Notes: generated by a model not told the origin, from the sequence alone. A stretch of 64,000 bases of DNA from Dyadobacter sp. MSC1_007 (GCF_023667495.1 NZ_JAMOZL010000004.1:1-64000); one strand, 5' to 3'; counted from the stretch's first letter, positions 33,562-43,270 are shown. Program-made: numbers and translations.

Positions 33562-36057
33562 ATGACCTCCCTTTTCGAGGAAGAAATCACCCTTTTTGCC
33601 GACCTGATCCTCCCGGTTCCCATTCCATCGCTATTCACTTACCGGGTGCCGAGGGAAATGAGTGAGCTCATCAAAATTGGAGCGAGAGTGATCGTGCAAT
33701 TTGGTCAGAAAAGGGTTATTACGGCCGTAGTTGCTCAATTGCATTCCAATCCGCCTGTCAAATACCAGGCGAAATATATCTTGGAGCTCCTGGACGAGCA
33801 GCCGATCGTGACCACGCGTCAGCTCGAACTCTTTGCGTGGGTGGCCGAATATTACCTCTGCAATATTGGTGAAGTAATGAATGTAGCTTTACCCGCCGGA
33901 CTTAAAATCACCAGTCAGTCGCGGATACAGCTCAATCCGGAATTTGAATACGAGGAGCTTTTGACAGAACAGGAAAAGCTTGTTTTGGAAGAGATCAAAA
34001 AGCATCAGACGCTCTCATACGAAGAAGTAGAGCGGCTTTTGCAGAAGTCGAATATCACTTCGATCATCAAATCGCTGGTGGGCAAGCGGGCCGTGATATT
34101 ATATGAAGAAGTAAAAGAGCGGTACAAGCCGAAAGTGGTCAAGAAAATTAGGCTTGCCAGCGCTTATCTGACAAATGAATCACTTTCGAAGCTGGCTGCC
34201 GATCTTGACAAAACACCCAAACAGCAGGAAATCCTGCTCAAATACCTGAGCTATATCCCGGTTTTTAACAATCCTGACCTGAACCAGAAAGGGCTTGATA
34301 AATCGATTTTTAGCCAGGACGATAATATTTCGGACGCTTCATTGAATACCCTCCTCAAAAAAGGGGTATTTGAGCAATTTGAAGTGTTTGTGTCGCGGTT
34401 CGAAGACATTCCCTCAGGCAATATGGGAACGATCACCCTTACCGATACGCAGACCGAGGCTACGCGCCAGATTCATGAACTTTTCTCAGAAAAAGAAGTG
34501 GTACTCCTGCACGGCATCACCGGAAGCGGCAAAACGGAGGTTTACATTGAACTGATTAAGCAAGCACTGGAAAGTGGCACGCAGGTCCTTTTCCTGCTTC
34601 CTGAAATAGCGTTGACGACCCAGATCGTGATCAGGCTCCGGAAGGTTTTTGGCGATGTAATGGGGATTTATCATTCCAAATTCTCCGATAATGAGCGCGT
34701 GGAGGTGTGGAAGGGCATTCTGGATGGGAAATTTCAGTTTGTGGTGGGCGTCCGTTCCGCTATTTTCCTTCCATTTGATAACCTCGGGCTTGTGATTGTG
34801 GATGAAGAGCATGAGACTTCCTACAAGCAGCACGACCCGGCGCCGCGGTACAATGCGCGCGATGTGGCGGTGATCATGTCGTACATGCATAAGGGCAAAA
34901 CGCTGCTGGGATCGGCCACTCCTTCGCTGGAAAGCTATTTTCATGCTCAAAACGGCCGATATGGACTGGTAGAAATGAAGGAGCGTTTCGGGAATGCCGC
35001 ATTGCCCACATTTGAATTAATCGATACAAAAAAGGAGAAGAAACAAGGCCAGATGAAAAATGAGTTTTCATCGGTGCTGAAAAATCAGCTTGAATATAAC
35101 CTGAAACATAAGGAGCAAACTATCCTTTTCCAGAACCGTCGGGGATATTCTCCCTATTTGCAATGCGAGGAGTGCAACTGGATTTCTGAATGTGCAAACT
35201 GCGATGTGAGCCTCACTTACCATATGAAAGCGCGGGAATTGCGCTGCCATTATTGCGGCCACAAAGAAGAAGTGCCCCGTACCTGCCCGCATTGCGGCTC
35301 CACGAAAGTGAAAACAATGGGATATGGTACTGAAAAGATCGAGGATGAGCTTAATCTGATGTATCCCGAGGCCCGGGTGCAGCGAATGGACCTCGATACG
35401 ACCCGTGCGAAGAACGCCTATCAGCAAATCATCCAGGATTTTGAAGAAGGCGGAATCGATATTCTGGTTGGCACGCAGATGGTGAGCAAGGGCCTTGATT
35501 TTGATAATGTGAGTGTGGTAGGAATTTTCGACGCCGACCGGATCATCCATTTCCCAGAGTTCCGCGCTTCCGAACGCGCGTTCCAGATGCTCACACAGGT
35601 GAGCGGGCGCGCAGGCCGCCGGGCCGACAAACCCGGAAAAGTTTTGATCCAAACAGCCAACCCCGGTCAGCCGCTGCTGGGAAAAATCATCAACAACGAC
35701 TATGAGGGAATGTACCGGGATGAAATCGCTGAGCGCGAAAAATTCAACTATCCGCCGTTTACAAGGCTGATTAAGGTGACTGTGAAGCATATCGACGAGG
35801 CTACTTCCAATCGGGCAGCCCGCGTCCTGGCCGAAAAACTGACGGCCCATTTGGGTTCCAGCAGGGTTTTGGGACCTCAGCCTCCGCTGGTGGAAAGAGT
35901 AAGAAATCAGTTTTTGTTCGACATTCTCATTAAACTTGAACGAGAAAAGATTAATTTTAAGGCGGCAAAGTCATTTATACAGGAAAAAGTAATTGACACA
36001 TTAACCGATAAGACGCTAAAAAGCATCCAGGTTGTCATCGACGTGGATTGTTTATAA
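33562..36057 (+). CDS. priA: Primosomal protein N' (PriA helicase)
   Basis: 831 aa replication-restart helicase. N-terminal 3'-DNA-binding domain, then Walker A GITGSGKTEVYI (about residues 317-328), DEEH at about 413, the family motif GSATPSLES, and a zinc-binding insert with CEECNWISECANCD and CHYCGHKEE...CPHCGS (eight Cys). Motif V/VI region: GTQMVSKGLDFDNV and QVSGRAGR. Length is typical for Bacteroidota. Start ATG 33562. Confidence 0.96.
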   Translation: MTSLFEEEITLFADLILPVPIPSLFTYRVPREMSELIKIGARVIVQFGQKRVITAVVAQLHSNPPVKYQAKYILELLDEQPIVTTRQLELFAWVAEYYLCNIGEVMNVALPAGLKITSQSRIQLNPEFEYEELLTEQEKLVLEEIKKHQTLSYEEVERLLQKSNITSIIKSLVGKRAVILYEEVKERYKPKVVKKIRLASAYLTNESLSKLAADLDKTPKQQEILLKYLSYIPVFNNPDLNQKGLDKSIFSQDDNISDASLNTLLKKGVFEQFEVFVSRFEDIPSGNMGTITLTDTQTEATRQIHELFSEKEVVLLHGITGSGKTEVYIELIKQALESGTQVLFLLPEIALTTQIVIRLRKVFGDVMGIYHSKFSDNERVEVWKGILDGKFQFVVGVRSAIFLPFDNLGLVIVDEEHETSYKQHDPAPRYNARDVAVIMSYMHKGKTLLGSATPSLESYFHAQNGRYGLVEMKERFGNAALPTFELIDTKKEKKQGQMKNEFSSVLKNQLEYNLKHKEQTILFQNRRGYSPYLQCEECNWISECANCDVSLTYHMKARELRCHYCGHKEEVPRTCPHCGSTKVKTMGYGTEKIEDELNLMYPEARVQRMDLDTTRAKNAYQQIIQDFEEGGIDILVGTQMVSKGLDFDNVSVVGIFDADRIIHFPEFRASERAFQMLTQVSGRAGRRADKPGKVLIQTANPGQPLLGKIINNDYEGMYRDEIAEREKFNYPPFTRLIKVTVKHIDEATSNRAARVLAEKLTAHLGSSRVLGPQPPLVERVRNQFLFDILIKLEREKINFKAAKSFIQEKVIDTLTDKTLKSIQVVIDVDCL

Positions 36058-36084
36058 CATCATTTCTTACTGCACATTAACTTT

Positions 36085-37524
36085 ATGTCTTCCAAAAAAA
36101 CCAGAATCGTTGCTACCGTAGGCCCCACCTCGGAATCCAAAGAAACATTATATGCATTGGCCAAAGCAGGAGTAAACGTTTTTCGTCTCAACTTCTCCCA
36201 CGGCACCCACGCTGATCACCTTCAAAGACTCAACACCATTCGTGAAATCAACGAAGAATATGGCCTTAACCTGGCTATTCTTCAGGATTTGCAAGGTCCG
36301 AAAATCCGGATCGGCCTGGTAGCTGAAAAAGATGGTGTGTTGATCGAAACAGGAAAAAAACTGATCCTTTCGAACACAGAAGTATTGGGTACTGCCGAGA
36401 AAGTAAGTACTCCTTACGATGGCATGTACAACGACGTGAAAATCGGTGACCGTATTTTGATGGATGATGGCAAACTGGAAGTGTTGGTTACCGGCATCGA
36501 CGGAACTGATGTAGTCACTGAGGTGATTTATGGAGGTTATTTGAAATCTAAAAAAGGTGTAAACCTTCCAAATACCCGGGTATCGATGCCTTCGGTAACC
36601 GCGAAAGATTACGAAGACCTTGAATTTGGTCTTGAACACAATGTAGAATGGGTGGCATTATCATTCGTCCGCACTGCTGACGAAGTCACCAAAGTAAAAG
36701 AATATATTGCCAGCAAAGGCAAAAGCGCCCGTCTGATAGCTAAAATAGAGAAACCTGAGGCTATCCTGAACATCGACGAAATCATCGAGGCGACAGACGG
36801 TATCATGGTAGCACGTGGCGATTTGGGTGTGGAGCTTCCTGCCGAAGAAGTTCCGATGATCCAGAAAATGATCGTTGAGAAATGTAACCGCGCTGGCAAG
36901 CCCGTTATCGTGGCAACGCAAATGCTGGAAAGCATGATCGAAAGTCCCCGCGCAACCCGTGCGGAGCTGAACGACGTTGCGAACTCAGTTCTCGACGGTG
37001 CTGATGCGGTAATGCTTTCGGCTGAAACTGCTTCTGGTAAATACCCGCTTCTGGCTGTGGAAAGCATGACCAGGACTATCGAAAAGGTAGAAGCCAACAG
37101 TAAAACCATTTATTTCAAACACCACGCGGCTGTTAACGACACGCCGGGAACATACAAATTGAATGATAATGTAGTAATGAGCGCATGCCGTTTGGCGCGT
37201 GACACACAGGCTACTGCGATTATCGGAATCACAAGGTCCGGTTACACATCATTCCGTTTATCTCACCACCGCCCAAAAGCTAACCTGTTGATTTTCACAT
37301 CCAACAGGATGCTAATGAACCAACTTGCATTGTATTGGGGAACAAAGGTTTTCTATTACGACCGCGACCAGGGTGTATCTACCGACGACCTGATCGAAGA
37401 CATCAAATCGTTCCTTGTTGAAAAAGGTGAATTGCAAAAAGGCGATGTTTTCATCAACACGTTGAGCATGCCGGTTTCGAGACAACGTAAAACGAATAGC
37501 ATTAAACTGAGCGTTGTAGAGTAA
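36085..37524 (+). CDS. pyk: Pyruvate kinase
   Basis: 479 aa glycolytic enzyme converting PEP and ADP to pyruvate and ATP. Motifs are KTRIVATVGPTS, FRLNFSHGTHADH, LQDLQGPKIRIG, the active-site LIAKIEKPEA, MVARGDLGVELP and TQMLESMIESPRATRAE. The C-terminal allosteric domain is complete. Start ATG 36085, 27 bp after priA; a clear terminator follows. Confidence 0.97.
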   Translation: MSSKKTRIVATVGPTSESKETLYALAKAGVNVFRLNFSHGTHADHLQRLNTIREINEEYGLNLAILQDLQGPKIRIGLVAEKDGVLIETGKKLILSNTEVLGTAEKVSTPYDGMYNDVKIGDRILMDDGKLEVLVTGIDGTDVVTEVIYGGYLKSKKGVNLPNTRVSMPSVTAKDYEDLEFGLEHNVEWVALSFVRTADEVTKVKEYIASKGKSARLIAKIEKPEAILNIDEIIEATDGIMVARGDLGVELPAEEVPMIQKMIVEKCNRAGKPVIVATQMLESMIESPRATRAELNDVANSVLDGADAVMLSAETASGKYPLLAVESMTRTIEKVEANSKTIYFKHHAAVNDTPGTYKLNDNVVMSACRLARDTQATAIIGITRSGYTSFRLSHHRPKANLLIFTSNRMLMNQLALYWGTKVFYYDRDQGVSTDDLIEDIKSFLVEKGELQKGDVFINTLSMPVSRQRKTNSIKLSVVE

Positions 37525-37542
37525 CGCATTATCTAAATAGAT

Positions 37543-37579
37543 TTAGAAAAGCAGCTGACTGTATCGGCTGCTTTTCTAA
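37543..37579 (+). terminator. Terminator after pyk
   Basis: Perfect 13-bp stem ttagaaaagcagc (37543-37555) with gctgcttttctaa (37567-37579), 11-nt loop, T-rich on the descending arm. Confidence 0.85.
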
Positions 37580-37681
37580 TTTCAGGCCACTTGAAAATTC
37601 AGAACTGCTATACGGAAAGTAAATAAGTTTCCTATCTAGGATTACACGTTAATTGCTCGGACTGAACAAATTATCAATTCG

Positions 37682-38263
37682 ATGAGAGCATCTGTCAAAC
37701 CGGGCGTGGTATTTCCTGAAACTATTTATGAGGAAAATATACCTTGTGAACTAATCTACGACATCATAGACGGGAAGCCCTATTGCAGTAAACCCAACCA
37801 AGGCATGTTGCAGCATCTCGTCATTAGCAACTATCTTTTGAGAACACTTTTTGAAGGACTTCTCGGCGAGCGAAATCTAATGGTAGCTGGCAGTAGCTGG
37901 CAGGCCAGGGCTTTTTATTAATGAAAGGAACGTCTTCACAAGCGACATTATGATCTTCGAAAGGAATAAATTAACGATCGATGAAAATTACGCCTCATTC
38001 CTCCCAAAATAACGCTGGACTTAGACGTTAAGGTAGACCTGGGAGATATGACCGAGGATGAATATATTATCTTAAAAGCTAGCAGGCTGATAAATTTTGG
38101 GGTAAAGAAAGTAATCTGGTTTTTCACCAACGCGGAGAAAGTTGTAATCGTAGATCGACAATGCTGGGCGTCATCGGAATGGGATGTTGGAATAACCATT
38201 CTTCCAGGTATTACTTGTAATGTTGGTCAATACCTGCGAAGTGAAGGCTCGCGGTTCGCTTAA
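37682..38263 (+). pseudogene. Uma2-family endonuclease pseudogene with two frameshifts
   Basis: Three consecutive frames together read as one Uma2-family (DUF820) protein. Frame 1 (37682-37921) begins MRASVKPGVVFPE and gives ELIYDIIDGKPY. After the tandem duplication at 37883-37902 the frame is lost; deleting one copy restores MVAGRPGLFINERNVFTSD. A second lesion near 37996-38001 (about 1 nt lost) is needed to join to PPKITLDLDVKVDLGDM...GVKKVIWFF, ending at 38263 in SEGSRFA. A second, intact Uma2-family gene of different sequence lies at 44624-45244. Confidence 0.85.
37883..37902 (+). repeat. 10-bp perfect tandem duplication inside the Uma2 pseudogene
   Basis: gtagctggca occurs twice back to back (37883-37892 and 37893-37902). 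Ten bases is not a multiple of three, so this shifts the frame. It looks like a recent replication-slippage event and could revert. Confidence 0.9.
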
Positions 38264-38337
38264 CACCTTATTTACATCTATTTATCGAGACATCAATGCT
38301 ACATTTTCCCGATGTAGCTTTTTTTATTTTTTCAAAT

Positions 38338-38382
38338 AACTAATAAAATAGTTTTGAAACTAATTGAATAGTCATAACTTTG
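38338..38382 (+). promoter_or_regulatory. Promoter of the BlaI-type operon with two phased operators
   Basis: Dyad 1 aactaataaaatagtt (38338-38353) and dyad 2 aactaattgaatagt (38358-38372) share the ACTA-N6-TAGT pattern and start exactly 20 bp apart. The promoter is TTTTG (38352-38356), 18-nt spacer, TAACTTTG (38375-38382), an exact TAnnTTTG match. Dyad 2 fills the spacer and dyad 1 touches the -33 box, so bound repressor would block polymerase. Likely autoregulation by the BlaI-type protein encoded 40 bp downstream. Confidence 0.7.
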
Positions 38383-38422
38383 GAATACCCATTTACTTAA
38401 AAATAAAATAACCTGTACCATT

Positions 38423-38797
38423 ATGGAAATCCGGAACCTTACACGAGCTGAGGAGGAGATCATGAGGATACTCTGGCAACTGAAAAAAGCATTCGTCAAA
38501 GACATACTGGCAGAGATCCCCGAACCAAAACCGGCCTACAATACCGTATCGACTATCATCAGGATCCTCGAAAAAAAGGAAGTTGTTGGTTACACAGCCT
38601 ACGGAAAAACGCACGAGTATTTCCCGTTGATAAGCGAAGAGGAATACAAACGCCACGAAATGAAGCAGTTGATGGTCAATTACTTCGATAATTCACTTTC
38701 AAACCTGGTTTCCTTTTTCGTGAAGGACAACGACATGAAGACGAAGGACCTGGATGAGATCATGAAGCTGATTAACGAACACAAAAACGAACAGTAA
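38423..38797 (+). CDS. BlaI/MecI-type winged-helix repressor
   Basis: 124 aa. The N-terminal winged helix (LTRAEEEIMRILW, then AYNTVSTIIRILEKKEVVGY) matches the BlaI/MecI/CopY family; the C-terminal helices (LMVNYFDNSLSNLVSFF) are the dimerisation region cleaved in relatives. In the classical system, the BlaR1 peptidase triggers repressor cleavage. Two BlaR1-like genes follow directly. Probably represses its own operon through the tandem dyads upstream. Confidence 0.93.
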   Translation: MEIRNLTRAEEEIMRILWQLKKAFVKDILAEIPEPKPAYNTVSTIIRILEKKEVVGYTAYGKTHEYFPLISEEEYKRHEMKQLMVNYFDNSLSNLVSFFVKDNDMKTKDLDEIMKLINEHKNEQ

Positions 38798-38810
38798 ACT
38801 TCTGTTAGCC

Positions 38811-40343
38811 ATGGAAATACTACTTTATGTCGGCAAGGTGAGCCTTTACTGGGTCCTTTTGTATCTGTGTTATTGGTTGATGCTGCGGAAAAACACCTTT
38901 TTCCTGTGGAACCGCTATTACCTGCTTGGCTCGCTGGCAGCAGCATTTGCATTGCCATTTATCATCTATCCTGAATCCGCACCTGAACTTCCGGTTTTGT
39001 ATGAAGTAAATGCAGCGACAGTTACGATAACGACTGTTCAGGAACAACAAGAATGGCTCACATGGACAACGGCTTTATACATGGTGTACGGCATTGGCGC
39101 AGTACTCGCCCTAGCCCGTTTAATCTCTCATATTGTGCTGCTAAGAAAGTACCTGCGCCTCGGGGAAGTGATCGAGCTCGATGATTGCAGTGTGGTTATT
39201 GTTAATTCCAATCACGTAGGCTCGTTCTCATTTTTCAAATGGATCGTGATCAATCAGAATGATTATGAAAACCATTTTGATGCCATCATGCGTCATGAAA
39301 TGGCTCATGCGAGTCAGCGGCACAGCCTGGATATCTTGCTGGTTGAAATACTTAAAGTGGCATTCTGGTTCAATCCGGTACTGCTGTTATACAAGCGCTC
39401 ATTGCAGGAAATACACGAATATCTCGCCGACGCCCAGGCACCTGACCGTGAATACTATGCCAAATTCCTGGTCGCATATGCACTCAATGCGCCCGTGGCC
39501 TCGCTGACGAACCATTTCTTTAAACCGTCTCAAATCAAAAACCGTATTCAGATGATATACAAAAACAGGACTTCCAAATGGATGTTGGGCACGTATGCCG
39601 TTGCTGCACTAATGATATCTTCGGCTGCACTGATCGTGGCGGGTTGCGAAAGTAAAGTGACTACGGACCCTGAGGTTAAGGTGGAAAAGGAGTTAGCCAA
39701 GGTTAAAGAAGTCGCCAAACCCGAAAGGAAAGTTTTCACCGTAGTGGAGAAGCAACCCGAATTCCCGGGCGGTATCAAAGCGATGTACCAATTTCTCGCG
39801 AAAAACATCCTCTATCCGACAGCCGCTAGCAAAGCCAATGTGTCGGGCCGTGTATTCCTGAGCTTCGTTATAACAGAAACCGGCGATGTCGAGGATATAC
39901 AGGTGCTAAAAGGCATTGGTTTCGGATGCGATGCCGAGGCTATTCGTGTGCTATCAAAATTTCCAAAATGGATACCGGGTGAGCAAGGTGGTGTGCCCGT
40001 TAATGTGAAGTACAATTTGCCCATTAATTTCCAAATTGAAGATGGTAATTCAAAAACTAAATCGCCTGAGGATGAAGTCCAGATACCGTATTTTCCCCCG
40101 GCACCTGCCAAAAACCAATCAGATGAGGCACACATCCAGATCAGAACACCTGATGGTCCGATATCGGCAGAAGACCAGCCATTATATGTGGTCAACGGAG
40201 AAGTAATGGAAGACGGTGAATTTCTTAAAACAATGCCTGCGAATACCATTAGCCGTATCAATGTGTTGAAGGGCGCTTCTGCTTCCAGTCTGTACGGAGA
40301 GCCTGGCAAAGGTGGCGTGGTAATGATTACCACGAAGGATTAA
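38811..40343 (+). CDS. BlaR1-like M56 peptidase fused to TonB C-terminal and plug-like tail
   Basis: 510 aa membrane sensor peptidase. N-terminal helices (about 5-25, 34-53, 87-110), then zinc-binding HEMAH at 162-166 and the family motif FNPVLLLYKRSLQEIHEYLAD. A further helix near 260-280 leads to an external region containing a TonB C-terminal domain (KQPEFPGG...GRVFLSFVITETGDVEDI) and a tail like a SusC-type receptor plug (PLYVVNG...RINVLKGASASSLYG...GGVVMITTKD). No penicillin-binding sensor domain is present, so the inducer is unlikely to be a classical beta-lactam signal. It follows blaI by 13 bp. Confidence 0.88.
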   Translation: MEILLYVGKVSLYWVLLYLCYWLMLRKNTFFLWNRYYLLGSLAAAFALPFIIYPESAPELPVLYEVNAATVTITTVQEQQEWLTWTTALYMVYGIGAVLALARLISHIVLLRKYLRLGEVIELDDCSVVIVNSNHVGSFSFFKWIVINQNDYENHFDAIMRHEMAHASQRHSLDILLVEILKVAFWFNPVLLLYKRSLQEIHEYLADAQAPDREYYAKFLVAYALNAPVASLTNHFFKPSQIKNRIQMIYKNRTSKWMLGTYAVAALMISSAALIVAGCESKVTTDPEVKVEKELAKVKEVAKPERKVFTVVEKQPEFPGGIKAMYQFLAKNILYPTAASKANVSGRVFLSFVITETGDVEDIQVLKGIGFGCDAEAIRVLSKFPKWIPGEQGGVPVNVKYNLPINFQIEDGNSKTKSPEDEVQIPYFPPAPAKNQSDEAHIQIRTPDGPISAEDQPLYVVNGEVMEDGEFLKTMPANTISRINVLKGASASSLYGEPGKGGVVMITTKD

Positions 40344-40370
40344 CAACAACGACATCACTGCATTCCCGGC

Positions 40371-42179
40371 ATGGAAACGCTCATCTATCTCGCAAAAGTC
40401 AATGCATATTGGTTACTTTTTTATGCCTGCTATTGGCTTTTGCTTCGAAAGCATACCTTCTTTCAATGGAACCGCATTTTCCTTCTGGGATCTCTATTGA
40501 TTGCATTTGCACTGCCATCCGTTCGTTTTACGGAGCCGATTACGACCATCCATGTGCCGGAAACCGTTTACCAAAAAGCTACGATATCAGTCCAAGTGGT
40601 AGCAGGCAGTAATGCTGACACCGGAATACACTTTGGCTTGTGGATCGCAGGCATTTACGTGCTTGTCACGCTGTATTTCAGCTACCTCTTTTTCCGTGGG
40701 TTGTATCAGGTCTATCGGACCGTCAAAAGAAGTGAACGCATTGAGCTGGATGGATGTACATTGGTGTTACTTTCTAGCGACACTTCCAACCGTGCCACCA
40801 GTTCATTTTCATTTTTCCAATGGCTTTTTCTGAGCGCGCATGACTACCGTTACAACCTGGACACAGTATTGCAGCACGAATTTGTACATATCCGGCAGAG
40901 GCATACAATTGATATCTTGCTTATCGAGGGCTTAAAAATGGTTTTCTGGTTTAATCCTGTGCTATGGCTTTACAAACGCTCCATCGAAACCGTACATGAA
41001 TACCTCGCCGATCAGCCGGTCGCGACCAGGGAAAACTATGCGTCATTTCTGCTTTCATATGCCATGCACAGCCCGGATATCCCGCTCGTGAATCATTTCT
41101 TCAAGTCGTCACTTCTCAAAACCCGGATTAAAATGATTTATAAAAAACGAAGTTCGCCCTGGTTATTAACCCGTTACTTACTGGTATTGCCGGTTATCGC
41201 AGGCTCGTTGTTCATTACTGCTTCAAAGGCTCCTTTGCGCTCCATTGCACAGCTCAATACCGGAACCGAACAAAACATCACCGTGAAAGGCAATGTGACG
41301 GACGAAAATAACAGTTCGGTAGCCGACGCTATCATCATTGTAGCAGGAACTACCCGTGGCACCACTACCGACGCGAATGGCTGGTTTGAGTTGAAAAATG
41401 TTTCAGAAACAGCGCAGTTGGCAATCTCTCATGTGTCGTATGAAGCACAGATGATTTCCCTCAATAAGACTTCAACCGAACTGATGATTACGCTGAAAAG
41501 AGCGGTTAATAAAATCACAGGACCGGTAGTTGTAGGTCGCCCGATAAACGCTGAGAATGCTAAAACGGCTGTTTCAAATCCTGCCACAGAAAGTACACAC
41601 ATGAAAGTGGTTGAACAGCACCCGGAATTTCCGGGCGGCAGAGAGGCATTGATGGGATATTTGCTCGAAAACCTGGAATATCCGGCCACAGCACGCAAGA
41701 CCAACGTGGAGGCCATTGCACTGGTCGCCTTTACAGTCGATAAAAATGGCGATATACGGAATGCTAAAAGTCTTAAAAACATCGGTTTCGGCATCGATAA
41801 GGAAGCGCTACGTGTCGTGAACGAAATGCCGCGCTGGAATCCGGCAGTGCAGAACGGAAAGCCAGTTGAAATGGAATATACCCTCGAAATCAATTTTAAA
41901 ATCGAGAAAGATAATCAGGATAAACGTCAGGGGTTTACCAATTTTAATACAATTGGTGTCTCTCTGCTCCCAAATATGGACGAGATCGGTGCGCTACTTC
42001 ATGGGAAATTGAATCTCTCTGCCTCAGGAGAAGTCCCCGAGGCAACGTACGAAAGGAAATGGGACCTCACGCAGAAAACAGCTCCCAATGGATACGTGGA
42101 TGATCAAACAGGGAAGTACAGATATATGAAGTATGGCGGTACCTACATGAACTATCGTCGGCCGATTTATGGAAAGTAA
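40371..42179 (+). CDS. Second BlaR1-like M56 peptidase with carboxypeptidase-like and TonB domains
   Basis: 602 aa paralogue of the preceding protein. Same N-terminal membrane peptidase (HEFVH at 169-173; FNPVLWLYKRSIETVHEYLAD). The exterior differs: a CarboxypepD_reg-like domain (VKGNVTDENNSSVADAII...TTRGTTTDANGWFELKNV), then a TonB C-terminal domain (EQHPEFPGGREALMGYLL), and a short charged tail. Tandem arrangement suggests duplication followed by exchange of sensing modules. It starts 27 bp after its neighbour. Confidence 0.88.
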   Translation: METLIYLAKVNAYWLLFYACYWLLLRKHTFFQWNRIFLLGSLLIAFALPSVRFTEPITTIHVPETVYQKATISVQVVAGSNADTGIHFGLWIAGIYVLVTLYFSYLFFRGLYQVYRTVKRSERIELDGCTLVLLSSDTSNRATSSFSFFQWLFLSAHDYRYNLDTVLQHEFVHIRQRHTIDILLIEGLKMVFWFNPVLWLYKRSIETVHEYLADQPVATRENYASFLLSYAMHSPDIPLVNHFFKSSLLKTRIKMIYKKRSSPWLLTRYLLVLPVIAGSLFITASKAPLRSIAQLNTGTEQNITVKGNVTDENNSSVADAIIIVAGTTRGTTTDANGWFELKNVSETAQLAISHVSYEAQMISLNKTSTELMITLKRAVNKITGPVVVGRPINAENAKTAVSNPATESTHMKVVEQHPEFPGGREALMGYLLENLEYPATARKTNVEAIALVAFTVDKNGDIRNAKSLKNIGFGIDKEALRVVNEMPRWNPAVQNGKPVEMEYTLEINFKIEKDNQDKRQGFTNFNTIGVSLLPNMDEIGALLHGKLNLSASGEVPEATYERKWDLTQKTAPNGYVDDQTGKYRYMKYGGTYMNYRRPIYGK

Positions 42180-42231
42180 AAACGAATAATTGCTGATATT
42201 TGGAAGTCTAAACAACTTAGTCTTCCAATTC

Positions 42232-43263
42232 ATGTCAGTACTCAAAGCGGCCATCATTGGCGGCGGGCACATCGCCGGCCAAAACCACCTTCCGGCATTG
42301 GCACAGCTTCCAGATCGTGTAAAAGTAGTCTCAATATGCAGCCGCGACATTCACAAAGCGCAGGCGCTGGCCGACAAGCACAATGTCCCTTTCGCCTACG
42401 ACAGTCCGGAAGAAATGTACCGGAGCGAAGGAAAGCCGGATATCGTCATCAATTGCACTGCCAATAACCTGCATTACCCATTCACAATACAGGCGCTCGA
42501 AAACGGCTGTCATGTGTTTTGTGAAAAACCACCGGCAATGAACGCCGCGCAAGCACGCGAGATGGCCGATCTGGCCCAAAAGAACGGACTGGTACTGGCT
42601 TACAATTTTCAACGCAGACATTCCGCCGAATACACTTCATTGAAGAAATATCACACACTTGGCCACTTCGGCGACATCTATCATATCAAAGCCAATTACC
42701 TGCGTCGCCGCGGCATACCGGGCTGGGGCAATTTTACCAATAAAACGATCCAGGGAGGCGGCGCGATGATTGATCTCGGCGTCCATATCCTTGATCTGGC
42801 ATTGGACCTTACCGGCTATCACCATCCCCATCGCATTGTTGCCAATACTTATGATTTTATCGGAAAAACGGGCGGAAAAGGCCTGAAAGGATCGTGGAAC
42901 CCTGCGACATTTGAAGTAGAAGACGCTTGTTTTGCCTACCTGTCGTTTCCTGGCAACGTCAGCATAGCTTTGTCAACTTCATTTGCCCTGAATATGGAGG
43001 AAGAGGATGTGATTAACCTTGAAGTTTTCGGGACAAAAGGCGGGGCTAAACTGTTGCCATTGTCTATACACACCGAAATCGCCGGAGAGCTTGCCGATAT
43101 CCGCTTTCCGCATTTGAGCGACGTCAACGTGCAACTTGAAAACACTACCGCATTTCTCGATCTTTGCAACGGCAAACCTGCCAATATCTGCAACAGTGAC
43201 CAAGGCGCCGTTCTACAATCCATAGTAGAACAAATCTATCAAAGCGCCGCAGCAAACCAATAA
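42232..43263 (+). CDS. Gfo/Idh/MocA-family oxidoreductase
   Basis: 343 aa NAD(P)-dependent dehydrogenase. N-terminal Rossmann motif AAIIGGGHIAGQNHLPAL, then CEKPPAMNAAQAREM with the conserved EKP lysine, and the C-terminal GGGAMIDLGVHILDLALDL motif with the catalytic His region. Sugar or inositol derivatives are usual substrates, but no neighbour identifies the one here. ATG 42232 is preferred to TTG 42190. Terminated by the hairpin at 43271. Confidence 0.9.
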   Translation: MSVLKAAIIGGGHIAGQNHLPALAQLPDRVKVVSICSRDIHKAQALADKHNVPFAYDSPEEMYRSEGKPDIVINCTANNLHYPFTIQALENGCHVFCEKPPAMNAAQAREMADLAQKNGLVLAYNFQRRHSAEYTSLKKYHTLGHFGDIYHIKANYLRRRGIPGWGNFTNKTIQGGGAMIDLGVHILDLALDLTGYHHPHRIVANTYDFIGKTGGKGLKGSWNPATFEVEDACFAYLSFPGNVSIALSTSFALNMEEEDVINLEVFGTKGGAKLLPLSIHTEIAGELADIRFPHLSDVNVQLENTTAFLDLCNGKPANICNSDQGAVLQSIVEQIYQSAAANQ

Positions 43264-43270
43264 CAATAAA

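Noticed and set aside
35068..35850. 260-codon open frame on the minus strand inside priA
   Set aside because: Antisense shadow of priA. It covers the most conserved helicase motifs and encodes a His/Phe/Cys-rich sequence without domain signs.
41000..42179. Possible classical beta-lactam resistance sensor operon
   Set aside because: No penicillin-binding sensor domain in either M56 protein and no beta-lactamase gene nearby; only the repressor-peptidase logic is shared.
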